DNA of 61,278 nucleotides from positions 1 through 61,278 of the forward strand of contig JAQVFM010000003.1 in assembly GCA_028697255.1 (NCBI GenBank). Direction: 5' to 3'. The notes under the pieces are model-generated. The model saw nothing but the letters and a program-made list of their open reading frames with translations. It was not told the DNA's origin and did not search any database. Each line of letters starts with the position of its first letter. Positions within the stretch are counted from its first letter, which is position 1. The DNA is from Oscillospiraceae bacterium. Lineage in GTDB: Bacteria > Bacillota > Clostridia > Oscillospirales > Acutalibacteraceae. Below are positions 39,963-49,491 of this stretch, one piece after another. Position numbers and translations under genes: made by a program.

Positions 39963-41216
39963 ATGCGTAGCAGAAATAAAAGAAGAAAAATTCGTCGGCG
40001 ATCCAATGTGTTTAGTCGGAACACCCGGAGAAAAGACATTTTAAAAGTAATTGGATTGGCTGTTTTAGCTGCTGCAATCGTCTTTTCAGGATTTTTTGCT
40101 GCTAAATTTATTAATGAAGGCTCCTTGCCCGTATCCGATCCGTCCTCAGAATCTTCAATGACAAATTCTGATACAACGCGCCAGCCTACAAAAACTACCG
40201 AAACTAAGCCTAAGGGTTCGGACAATACCAAAAGTCTTCGTGCTTTTTATTTACCGGTTTTAAACCTTGAAACGAATGATTCGCTTTTTGACGATGCGGC
40301 CGATGCCGGCTTTAACGCCGTGGTTTTTGACCTTAAAAGCGAGGATGGCATTCTATATTATCAGTCCACAACCGAGCTTAGCGAAAAATCTAAAGCTATT
40401 GCGGACAATGCGCTTACCTTAAATCAATTAAGTTCGCTGAAAAAACAATTACAGGATAAGGGCTTTACGCCGATACCAAGGCTGTATGCATTCCGCGACC
40501 CGATTTCACCAAGCAATATTCCTTCTGCAAAAATATTGCTTAAAGATTATCCGGGATACACTTGGCTGGACAACTCAAGGGAAAAAGGAGGAAAGCCATG
40601 GCTTAATCCTTACGCTCCTGATGCCCACAGCTATATTATCGGGCTTGCAGAGGAGCTTTCGGGCATTGGGTTTTCCAAAATCATTCTTGATGGAGTGCAA
40701 TTCCCCAACCAGACTTCGCGCGCCTATTACGGCGAATCCGATCTTATTTCTCTTTCAAAACAGGAAGTTTTAAAAAAATTTATTAATGATATAAAAACAG
40801 CAGTAGGATCAAACTGCGAAATTATACACAGCATGCCCGGGTTGCCGGTTTTCAAAGACGGTACAGAACCTTTTGGCGGTAACCCGGTTACGCTCGGTGC
40901 CGACGTCATTGCGCCGCAGCTTTTGCCCTCAATGCTTGGCAAAAGCCTAAAAGCCGGCGAAACCACGCTTGGCGACCCCTCGTCCAATCCGTCAGACGCA
41001 GTCGAGCTTGCGGCGGGACAGGTTAAACTACGACTTGAGCTTATTGATGAGACACAACGACCGTCGGTAATGCCTTGGCTACAGGCCTTTGACTATACAG
41101 CCGAACAAATTAACGGACAGATAAGCGCCACGACAAAGATATTGGGCAACAATGCACCATACATTCTTTATAATCCGGACGGCGTCTATGATTTCAAAGA
41201 AATTAAACAGCGCTAA
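39963..41216 (+). CDS. Membrane-anchored putative glycoside hydrolase (DUF4015-like)
   Basis: N-terminal TM; RAFYLPV...FNAVVFDLKSEDG; LDNSREKGGKPWLNPYAPDAHSYIIGLAEEL; ILDGVQFP. Confidence 0.75.
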   Translation: MRSRNKRRKIRRRSNVFSRNTRRKDILKVIGLAVLAAAIVFSGFFAAKFINEGSLPVSDPSSESSMTNSDTTRQPTKTTETKPKGSDNTKSLRAFYLPVLNLETNDSLFDDAADAGFNAVVFDLKSEDGILYYQSTTELSEKSKAIADNALTLNQLSSLKKQLQDKGFTPIPRLYAFRDPISPSNIPSAKILLKDYPGYTWLDNSREKGGKPWLNPYAPDAHSYIIGLAEELSGIGFSKIILDGVQFPNQTSRAYYGESDLISLSKQEVLKKFINDIKTAVGSNCEIIHSMPGLPVFKDGTEPFGGNPVTLGADVIAPQLLPSMLGKSLKAGETTLGDPSSNPSDAVELAAGQVKLRLELIDETQRPSVMPWLQAFDYTAEQINGQISATTKILGNNAPYILYNPDGVYDFKEIKQR

Positions 41217-41232
41217 AGGGAGATTAAAGATT

Positions 41233-42084
41233 TTGATTATTGATATTCATACCCACCTGTTTCCGGATGCACTTGCCGAAAAGGCATTGAAACGGTTGGT
41301 TCAAAACCTGCAAGATTACGATCCTTATTATAACCCGTCTGCCCCCTATACAGATGCTACAATGAGCGGGCTTGCGGCATCTGCCGAGGCTGCCGGGATA
41401 GATGTTTGTGTTGTAATGCCAATTGCAACCTCCCCTCGCCCGTCTGCAACCTTAAACGATTTTGCGACCAAGGTAAACAGCATGCCAAAATTTCGTTCAT
41501 TCGGTAGCGTACACCCTAAAAGCCATGACGCACTGCATGAGCTTGAACGAATAAGAGAGCTTGGTATACGCGGCATAAAGCTGCACCCCGAATATCAGAA
41601 ATGCTATGTGGACGGCGCCGAAACTGTTGCTGTTGTTCGGCACGCGGCACAACTTGGAATGTGGGTGCTGTTTCACGCCGGCGCCGATGCCGGTATGCCA
41701 CCGCCGGTACACGGTGCGCCCGAACATTTTGCAAGACTGCGCGACGCCGCACCGGACGCTAAAATCATTCTTGCGCACATGGGTGCATACCGCCTTTGGC
41801 ATCAAGCTGTAAGCCTGTATAGAGGACTGGGCTTTTACGCCGATACGAGCTACAGCATTGATGTGCATCCTGAAGAACAAGAAATATTCGCCGAGTTAAT
41901 CAGGATATTGGGCGCAGACCATGTGATGTTTGGCACCGATTCACCATGGGCCTGCCAAACAACAGCACTTAAAGCAACAAAGGCGTTTCTATCAAAATAC
42001 GGTTTCACGGCTAACGAATGCTCGGATATTTTGGGCGGCAACGCTGTGCGTATATTAGACATAAAACAGGAATGTAATCAGTAA
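41233..42084 (+). CDS. Amidohydrolase family (metal-dependent, TIM barrel)
   Basis: IIDIHTHLFPDALAEKAL; IRGIKLHPEYQ; VMFGTDSPWA; proposed TTG start after agggag. Confidence 0.87.
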   Translation: MIIDIHTHLFPDALAEKALKRLVQNLQDYDPYYNPSAPYTDATMSGLAASAEAAGIDVCVVMPIATSPRPSATLNDFATKVNSMPKFRSFGSVHPKSHDALHELERIRELGIRGIKLHPEYQKCYVDGAETVAVVRHAAQLGMWVLFHAGADAGMPPPVHGAPEHFARLRDAAPDAKIILAHMGAYRLWHQAVSLYRGLGFYADTSYSIDVHPEEQEIFAELIRILGADHVMFGTDSPWACQTTALKATKAFLSKYGFTANECSDILGGNAVRILDIKQECNQ

Positions 42085-42106
42085 AGACTGCTGGTGATTA
42101 TAGCTA

Positions 42107-42976
42107 ATGCAAAATTTGCTGTCAAACAAAAAAGCACCCTTACCTTATTGGGCTGCGACCACAGGCTGGGCGCTGCTTATTTTTATACTGTACTCAATGC
42201 CGGACAGTGCAATATTTTTATTAAACAGCAAGGCAGCCGATGGTATCACAACTTTAATAACAATCCTTTTTGGTACTGAATTTAAGAAAGACATACTCTT
42301 AATTACAATAGCCATTGTCGAAAAAGGGCTGATGACTCCGTTTTTTGCTGTCCTATCCTTACTCTTTTGGGTTTCTCTTTACAAAAACGGGTACAAACCG
42401 GTTAAAGCCTCTGTGTTTTCTTTTTTTATTTCGTCTGCTGCCGCAATGCTGTTTGAGCTGTACCGACTGCAGTTTATAGGGGATAAGCCGTTGTCGCCCG
42501 GTTTTAACATCGCTGCTGCTTTGGCGGCGCAGGCCGCAGTGCTTTTCGTACGGTGGCTTAAAAAACGATTTCCATGGGCAATTAACCGCGAAACAATCAG
42601 TTATATAGTTTTTGGTGTACTTACTACATTAATCAATTTATTAGTATACGGTATTTGTTATAATACATTCAAAATTCACAACCTGATAAGCAATATAATT
42701 GCTTGGGTTGCTGCGGTTTTGTTTGCATATGTCGTAAACAAGCGATTTGTCTTTCGTTCAAAAACATATACCACCGCACAAACAATACGCGAATTTAAGT
42801 TATTTGTAGGTGCAAGGCTTTTTTCGCTTGCGTTCGATGAATTAGGCATGTGGCTAACAGTGAACAAACTGTCGTTAAACGGCGGCATTTCAAAAATTAT
42901 CATGAATATATTTGTTCTTGTAAGCAATTACTTTTTCAGCAAATTAATAATATTCAAATCTGAAAGGCCGGATTAA
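42107..42976 (+). CDS. VanZ-like domain fused to GtrA family domain
   Basis: N-terminal WALLIFILYSMPDS...LFELYRL; C-terminal YIVFGVLTTLINLLVYGICYN...VNKRFVFRSK (GtrA). Confidence 0.7.
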   Translation: MQNLLSNKKAPLPYWAATTGWALLIFILYSMPDSAIFLLNSKAADGITTLITILFGTEFKKDILLITIAIVEKGLMTPFFAVLSLLFWVSLYKNGYKPVKASVFSFFISSAAAMLFELYRLQFIGDKPLSPGFNIAAALAAQAAVLFVRWLKKRFPWAINRETISYIVFGVLTTLINLLVYGICYNTFKIHNLISNIIAWVAAVLFAYVVNKRFVFRSKTYTTAQTIREFKLFVGARLFSLAFDELGMWLTVNKLSLNGGISKIIMNIFVLVSNYFFSKLIIFKSERPD

Positions 42977-42977
42977 T

Positions 42978-44000
42978 ATGCAAGGATACAATACGGGCGG
43001 ATGGATGCCCCCCAACCCAAAAGCAGCAAATCAAAAACAAGCATTGCGGCGCGACGCTAACTTTGTAGGCGCTGTTGCATTCTCAACCACTCTTTTGCCA
43101 CAGCTAATGTTTTTTATGGCATTCTTTTTGCTTTCCATGCTGGGCATATCCCAGCCGGGTACAGACAAATACTATGGGCTAAGCAGTACCGGCTTTTTAA
43201 TAATATACTCAATTATTTACTGTATCGGTATTGGTCTGCCTGCCCCCTTTTCAGCCCTGATAACAGATCGCAAAATAAGACCCTTTGACCGATTTGATGA
43301 AACAGATGAACAAATTCGCCCTAATGCACAACAGATCATTCTAATACTTTTTGCGGGCCTGTCAATATGCGTGCTGTCTAATTTTGCGGCTTCGTACATT
43401 ATGATGATTTTAAACGAGCTTGGTTTGCAACCTCCTGAAATGCCTTCATATTTTGATAAAAGCGTTTTAAGTTTGGTTATAAATATAATTATTTTTGCAC
43501 TGTTCCCCGCAATACTTGAAGAAATGGTATATCGCGGCTATATTTTAAGAATACTTAAAACCCACGGTGACTCCTTTGCAATGGTTGTCTCATCACTGTT
43601 ATTTGCGTTGATGCACGTAAATATAATGCAAATTCCTTTTGCATTCATAATAGGGTTAACCTGCGCATTTATCGTGCTTAAAACCGGTTATGTGTGGATT
43701 GCTGTCATGCTGCACTTTCTTAATAACTTTATGTCTTTATTGCTTCAATATGCAGGTTTGTTTTCGGCAAATGAAGAACAAAACCAGCGTATGATAATGA
43801 TTGTATTTTCAATTGTCGGTATTTTGGGGCTTGTTTCAATTCTGATATTATATGCAACCGCTAACAAAGCGGTACGCCGTATTGAGGATAAGGCACAACC
43901 ACTGACTACCTCTCAGAAAACCGGTGTACTCCTGCTATCTCCGGGAATAATTATCAGTATCTTGCTTTCTTTATTCTTTACGGTTATAACAACTCGGTGA
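42978..44000 (+). CDS. CPBP family intramembrane metalloprotease
   Basis: EEMVYRGYILRIL (EExxxR), ALMHVN, FLNNFMSL. Confidence 0.9.
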   Translation: MQGYNTGGWMPPNPKAANQKQALRRDANFVGAVAFSTTLLPQLMFFMAFFLLSMLGISQPGTDKYYGLSSTGFLIIYSIIYCIGIGLPAPFSALITDRKIRPFDRFDETDEQIRPNAQQIILILFAGLSICVLSNFAASYIMMILNELGLQPPEMPSYFDKSVLSLVINIIIFALFPAILEEMVYRGYILRILKTHGDSFAMVVSSLLFALMHVNIMQIPFAFIIGLTCAFIVLKTGYVWIAVMLHFLNNFMSLLLQYAGLFSANEEQNQRMIMIVFSIVGILGLVSILILYATANKAVRRIEDKAQPLTTSQKTGVLLLSPGIIISILLSLFFTVITTR

Positions 44001-44011
44001 GGAGGAAGCGC

Positions 44012-44473
44012 ATGGATAAATCGAATGAACCGAAAGAGTACATGAAGCAGGCAATTGAACTTGCGAAGCTTGCCGCAAAAAACGGAGAAGTCCCGGTAGG
44101 TGCCGTGATAGTGCATAACGGCAAAATTATCGGTCGTGGCTTTAACCGCCGTGAAAGTGAACGAAATGCACTTGCCCATGCCGAAATCCAGGCTATTGAC
44201 GAAGCATGTCGCCGACTTAACGGCTGGCGTCTTATAGACTGTGAAATGTATGTTACGCTCGAGCCATGCCCAATGTGTGCCGGAGCAATAATAAACTCCC
44301 GTATAGACAAGGTAATATACGGTGCTTTTGACCCAAAAGCCGGCTCATGTGGGTCGGTTTTTGATTTGTTTTCATTGCCATTTAATCATCGGCCGGTAAG
44401 CGAAGGCGGTTTGCTGGCCGACGAATGCTCTGCTTTATTAAAAGATTTTTTTAATAATCTTAGAAAAAGCTAA
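44012..44473 (+). CDS. tadA: tRNA adenosine deaminase
   Basis: HAEIQAIDEACRRL; TLEPCPMCAGAIINSRI. Confidence 0.96.
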   Translation: MDKSNEPKEYMKQAIELAKLAAKNGEVPVGAVIVHNGKIIGRGFNRRESERNALAHAEIQAIDEACRRLNGWRLIDCEMYVTLEPCPMCAGAIINSRIDKVIYGAFDPKAGSCGSVFDLFSLPFNHRPVSEGGLLADECSALLKDFFNNLRKS

Positions 44474-44483
44474 ACATTTATCT

Positions 44484-44680
44484 ATTCGTGATATAATAAA
44501 AATATTCTGGTGACACGATATCTATTAAACCAAATCCGATTAAATCGTTGAAGGTGCATCTATATAAATCAAATATAGTAACACCCCGCCCATTGGTGAC
44601 GAAAACAGGTGTAGGGCGCGATGCACTCATCCCGCCGATAAAAATCTTGCTATTCGTGATATACTAAAGCTTATATACTA
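44484..44680. repeat. Dispersed intergenic repeat family 2, copy 3
   Basis: aatattctggtgacacgatatctattaaaccaaatccgatt; gcatctatataaatcaa shared with copy 2. Confidence 0.75.
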
Positions 44681-44699
44681 AAAACTTGGAGGCATTGTC

Positions 44700-47282
44700 A
44701 TGCGCTTGCTGCTGCTTGATGCAAACAGCATTATAAATCGTGCTTTTTACGGTATCAGAATGTTAACCACAAAAGACGGTCGATACACAAATGCACTGTA
44801 CGGTTTTTTGCTTATTTTAAATAAACTGCGCGAGGAAATAAAGCCTGACGGCATAGCGGCAGCATTTGATATGCATGCCCCAACATTTCGTCATAGTGAA
44901 TATGCTGAATACAAGGCCGGACGCAAAGGTATGCCAGACGAGCTTAGCCAGCAGGTCCCGGTTCTAAAAGAGCTCCTATCTCTGATGGGCTGCCATGTGG
45001 TAGAATGTGAGGGTTATGAGGCTGACGATATACTCGGCACTCTTGCATCTTCTGCCGATATTTCAAACGATGAATGTTTTATTGCAACCGGCGACAGGGA
45101 TTCTTTACAGCTTGTACGCGACGGTGTTACCGTTTTGCTTGCTACAACAAAAAGGGGACAACCGCAAACCGATGTTTACGACACTGCTGCAATTTTAGAC
45201 AAATATGGTCTTGCCCCTCGGCAATTGATTGATTTAAAAGCGTTGATGGGCGATGCAAGCGATAACATACCGGGCGTGCGCGGCATAGGTGAAAAAACTG
45301 CACTTGATTTAATAAATCGGTTTGGCAATATTGATTATATTTATGAAAATCTTGACAAGCTTGAAATCCGCGACAGCATACGTGAAAAACTGTGCGCCGG
45401 TCGCGACAGCGCATATTTAAGCCGGCAGCTTGGTACAATTTGTTGTGATGTTCCGATAGAGCGTTCAATTAAAAACTATAAGCAGGCACCCGTCCGTAAA
45501 GCCGAGCTTTCGTCACTACTTATCCGATTAGAATTTTTCTCATGGATTGGCAAGCTGGGTTTAGAAGACGCAAGTGCAAACCACGACAATGAGCAAATTA
45601 AATTGACAAAAACCATAACGGTTGAGGGTGCTGAGGCACTACCGGATTTGACTGCCTGGGTTGATAAACACAAAACGCTATATATAACTGCAGAGGTTGA
45701 CAACCGGCGCCTTAAATCAATTTCTGCCGCTTTTGGTGATCGCATTGTGACAATATGTTGCGAAACACAAGGATTTGATATTTTAAAAGACCTTATATGC
45801 GACGACAGTATAAAAAAATGCGTTGCAGACGTAAAGCCCCTTTGCGCGGCACTACTCGCCGAAGGAAAGAGACCTGCCGGTATTGAAATGGACACAATGC
45901 TTGCCGGTTATCTGTTAAATCCACTTGCAAATGACTACTCTCTTGGTCGTCTTGCAAAGGAATATACAATTACTGCTCCCTTTGTCGAGGGCAAAGACGG
46001 CGGAGTATCATTACTTCCCGCCGTTGCCGACAAACTGACGAATCTGATAAAATCAAATAATCAGTATGACTTGCTTTGCAAAGTGGAACTGCCGCTTGCT
46101 CTTGTACTGGCCGAAATGGAAAACTCCGGTTTTGCTGTGGATGCAGCAGGAATTGAGGCCTTTGGCATACAAATTGAAGCTCAAATTACCGAAATACAAA
46201 AAAATATATTCTCTGCAGTCGGCTATGAATTCAATCTTAACAGCCCAAAGCAGCTTGCAAAAGCATTGTTTGAGGATTTGGGACTGCCTGCAAAGAAAAA
46301 AACCAAAACCGGTTATTCCACAAACGCCGAGGTGCTTGAAAGCCTGCGCAACGCACATCCGGCCGTTGCAATGCTGCTGGAATACAGAATGCTTGCAAAG
46401 CTAAAATCCACTTATTGCGACGGGCTGCTTAAGGTAATAGGCTCGGACGGCCGAATTCATACTTCATTTAACCAGACCGAAACGCGAACCGGCCGAATAT
46501 CCTCAACTGAACCAAACCTGCAGAATATACCTGTTAGGCAGCGGCTTGGCAGGGAATTAAGACGCTTTTTCCATGCTCAGGACGGTTGGGTTCTGTGCGA
46601 CGCCGACTATTCTCAAATTGAGCTTAGAGTTCTGGCCCATATGGCAAACGACAAAAATATGATAGCGGCATTTAATACCGGCACCGATATTCACACTGTT
46701 ACGGCTTCACAAGTATTCGGTATTCCCGAGGATATGGTAACACCTCTTATGCGTTCCCGTGCTAAGGCTGTCAATTTCGGCATTGTGTACGGCATAGGCC
46801 CACATTCATTATCCGAGGATATTGGCGTTAGCTATTACGAGGCCAAAAAGTATATCGAACAATACATGGCGCATTACTCGGGTGTCGCACAATTCATGGA
46901 AAACATGGTCGACATCGCAAAACAAAAGGGATATGCCGAAACAATGTTTGCAAGGCGTCGTCCCTTGCCCGAACTCAAATCATCAAACAGGGCAATGCGT
47001 TCATTCGGCGAAAGAGTGGCGCGCAACATGCCCATTCAAGGCACCGCAGCCGACATTATAAAAATAGCAATGGTGCGTGTACGCAACAGACTGATAAAGG
47101 AAAATATGCTCTCACGTCTGATATTACAGGTGCATGACGAGCTTATTATCGAAGCGCCCGAAGCAGAAGCCGAAAAAGCAGCAGCATTGTTAAAGGAAGA
47201 GATGGAATCTGCCGTCTCAATGTCTGTTAAGCTTACGGCCGATGTCAATATCGGAAAAACGTGGTATGATGCGAAAGGATGA
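44700..47282 (+). CDS. polA: DNA polymerase I
   Basis: 5'-3' exo domain plus polymerase motifs DADYSQIELRVLAH, KAVNFGIVYG, VHDELIIEAP. Confidence 0.98.
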   Translation: MRLLLLDANSIINRAFYGIRMLTTKDGRYTNALYGFLLILNKLREEIKPDGIAAAFDMHAPTFRHSEYAEYKAGRKGMPDELSQQVPVLKELLSLMGCHVVECEGYEADDILGTLASSADISNDECFIATGDRDSLQLVRDGVTVLLATTKRGQPQTDVYDTAAILDKYGLAPRQLIDLKALMGDASDNIPGVRGIGEKTALDLINRFGNIDYIYENLDKLEIRDSIREKLCAGRDSAYLSRQLGTICCDVPIERSIKNYKQAPVRKAELSSLLIRLEFFSWIGKLGLEDASANHDNEQIKLTKTITVEGAEALPDLTAWVDKHKTLYITAEVDNRRLKSISAAFGDRIVTICCETQGFDILKDLICDDSIKKCVADVKPLCAALLAEGKRPAGIEMDTMLAGYLLNPLANDYSLGRLAKEYTITAPFVEGKDGGVSLLPAVADKLTNLIKSNNQYDLLCKVELPLALVLAEMENSGFAVDAAGIEAFGIQIEAQITEIQKNIFSAVGYEFNLNSPKQLAKALFEDLGLPAKKKTKTGYSTNAEVLESLRNAHPAVAMLLEYRMLAKLKSTYCDGLLKVIGSDGRIHTSFNQTETRTGRISSTEPNLQNIPVRQRLGRELRRFFHAQDGWVLCDADYSQIELRVLAHMANDKNMIAAFNTGTDIHTVTASQVFGIPEDMVTPLMRSRAKAVNFGIVYGIGPHSLSEDIGVSYYEAKKYIEQYMAHYSGVAQFMENMVDIAKQKGYAETMFARRRPLPELKSSNRAMRSFGERVARNMPIQGTAADIIKIAMVRVRNRLIKENMLSRLILQVHDELIIEAPEAEAEKAAALLKEEMESAVSMSVKLTADVNIGKTWYDAKG

Positions 47283-47746
47283 CAAAATTGACCATTTTGT
47301 TTGTATGCACGGGCAATACTTGCCGCAGCCCTATGGCGATGGCATTGATGAGGCGCGCGCTTGACAAGCGAAACCGGAAAGATATAATTATAGAAAGCGC
47401 GGGGCTTTCCGCACACGGGCAGCCGGCCGCATTAAACGCGATCCTTGCAATTGCAGAGCTTGACAATCAATATGCGCAGCCACTAAAAGCCCATATATCG
47501 CAGAATATTACGGCAGACCAGCTTGACCGTGCCGACTTTGTCGCGGTTATGAGCAGTGGACACGCTGAATCTGTAGCGGCACTTGGAAAGGATAAGGACA
47601 AAATACACATACTTTCAGCCGGCGAGGTTGCGGGTATTGCCGATCCTTTCGGCGGGGATATGGAAATATACCGTAAAACTCGTGACCAGCTTGAAAAAGC
47701 GGTTGAATCACTGGCCGATATTGTCTGCTCTAAAGAAAGGATTTGA
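47279..47746 (+). CDS. Low-MW protein phosphatase, YwlE-like (possible arginine phosphatase)
   Basis: FVCTGNTCRSPMA P-loop with Thr after CTGN; ADPFGGD. Confidence 0.88.
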   Translation: MTKLTILFVCTGNTCRSPMAMALMRRALDKRNRKDIIIESAGLSAHGQPAALNAILAIAELDNQYAQPLKAHISQNITADQLDRADFVAVMSSGHAESVAALGKDKDKIHILSAGEVAGIADPFGGDMEIYRKTRDQLEKAVESLADIVCSKERI

Positions 47747-47752
47747 CTGATA

Positions 47753-48226
47753 ATGGCGGACATACAAGCCGTCCCGCATATAAATTTTGTGATAACAAAT
47801 ATGCAAACTGAGCATCTTGATGACCTTGCAGAAATCGAAAAATTAACTTTTTCGCGTCCCTGGTCATATGACGCGCTTGCGGAGGAACTGCAAAACCCGC
47901 TTGCTGTCTTTTTTGTGGCAAAATTGCCTGAAACCGGTCGTGCAGTCGGTTACCTCGGCATGCACCATATACTAAACGAGGGTTCAATTTCAAATATAGT
48001 TGTACATCCCGATTATCAAAGACAAGGCATAGCCTCGGCTTTAATGCATAAAGCAATAAAATATGTAAAAACCAATCGATTAACCAGGCTTACTTTGGAG
48101 GTTCGCGTATCAAACACGCCTGCTATAGCGTTGTATAAACGTTTTGGGTTTGAGTGCGACGGTATTCGCCCCGGCTTTTATGATTCGCCGAAAGAGGACG
48201 CCGCAATATATTCGCTATATTTTTAA
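47753..48226 (+). CDS. rimI: Ribosomal protein S18-alanine N-acetyltransferase
   Basis: GNAT fold; ISNIVVHPDYQRQGIASALM; LEVRVSNTPAIALYKRFGFE. Confidence 0.92.
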   Translation: MADIQAVPHINFVITNMQTEHLDDLAEIEKLTFSRPWSYDALAEELQNPLAVFFVAKLPETGRAVGYLGMHHILNEGSISNIVVHPDYQRQGIASALMHKAIKYVKTNRLTRLTLEVRVSNTPAIALYKRFGFECDGIRPGFYDSPKEDAAIYSLYF

Positions 48227-48282
48227 CAGAAATATTATTGATTTTAATTTATTTAAAATTATAAACCAGGGAGCCAATATTG

Positions 48283-49299
48283 ATGAAAATTCTTGCAGTT
48301 GAAACTTCCTGTGATGAAACGGCGGCCGCTGTAGTACGCGACGGCCGCCATATGTTATCCAATGTTGTTGCGTCGCAGGTAGAAGAACACAAGCTTTACG
48401 GCGGTGTTGTGCCCGAAATCGCTTCACGCCGCCATGCCGAAATAATATCGGATGTTGTAAGACAGGCACTTTCGGACGCGAACACCCCTGTGTCCGATAT
48501 TGATGCACTTGCCGTCACCCATGCACCCGGTCTTATCGGCTCTTTGCTGGTCGGCGTTAATTTTCAAAAGGGGCTCGCCTTATCAACAGGTTTGCCTCTT
48601 ATTCCTGTTCATCATCTGCGTTCGCACATTGCTGCCAACTACCTTGTTACAAAGCCTGAACAGCCTCTGTTAACCCCCCCATTTTTATGCCTTGTAGTAT
48701 CAGGCGGTCACAGTCATATTGTTAATGTGCGAGATTATACAAGCTTTGCAGTACTTGGTCGCACACGCGACGACGCCGTCGGAGAATGCTATGACAAGGT
48801 TGCCCGTACAATGGGAATGCCTTATCCCGGGGGTTATCATCTTGATTCGCACGCAGCCTCGGGCAATGCTGATGCATTTAAGCTGCCGCGCCCTCATGTT
48901 GAGGGTAGTCTATATGATTTCAGCTTTTCCGGCCTTAAAACCGCAGTGATTAATCTTATCCACAACGCAAGCCAAAAGGGCGAATCTATCAACTACAACG
49001 ATTTATCCGCCTCATTCCAACAAACAGCAGTTAACATGTTGGTAGAAAATACTCTGCGTGCGGCAAAAGATATAAAAGCAAAAACGATTGCTCTTGCAGG
49101 AGGCGTTTCGGCAAACTCAGCTCTACGATCAAGAATGGTGCAAGAATGCAGGCGGCTTGGCATAAATTTATATTTCCCGCCAATTGAACTTTGCGGCGAC
49201 AATGCAGCAATGGTCGGTGCGCAAGCCTATTACGAATTTCAAAACGGAAATATCAGTGGCTTAAATTTAAATGCATATGCCACAATGGAAATAGATTAA
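48283..49299 (+). CDS. tsaD: tRNA N6-adenosine threonylcarbamoyltransferase
   Basis: MKILAVETSCDETAAAVV; PEIASRRHAE; SGGHSHIV; CGDNAAMVG. Confidence 0.98.
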   Translation: MKILAVETSCDETAAAVVRDGRHMLSNVVASQVEEHKLYGGVVPEIASRRHAEIISDVVRQALSDANTPVSDIDALAVTHAPGLIGSLLVGVNFQKGLALSTGLPLIPVHHLRSHIAANYLVTKPEQPLLTPPFLCLVVSGGHSHIVNVRDYTSFAVLGRTRDDAVGECYDKVARTMGMPYPGGYHLDSHAASGNADAFKLPRPHVEGSLYDFSFSGLKTAVINLIHNASQKGESINYNDLSASFQQTAVNMLVENTLRAAKDIKAKTIALAGGVSANSALRSRMVQECRRLGINLYFPPIELCGDNAAMVGAQAYYEFQNGNISGLNLNAYATMEID

Positions 49300-49491
49300 T
49301 AAAATATGCAATTTAAGGGTAATAATACTTGCAAAATTCTGTTTTTTATTTTCATACTATTTTCATACTATTATTAAAATATTCACACTTTGCCTATTGC
49401 AATTTTAAGGCAATTTAAGGTATAATAATATGCGATATCGTTTTTTTCCGGTAAGAAAATCATGGTATACACGGAAAGGAGAATCGCAATC

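Noticed and set aside
44700-47282. Apparent loss of 3'-5' proofreading residues in PolA
   Set aside because: The exonuclease motif seems altered (TLYITAEVD) but inactive proofreading domains are common in Firmicutes PolA; not unusual.
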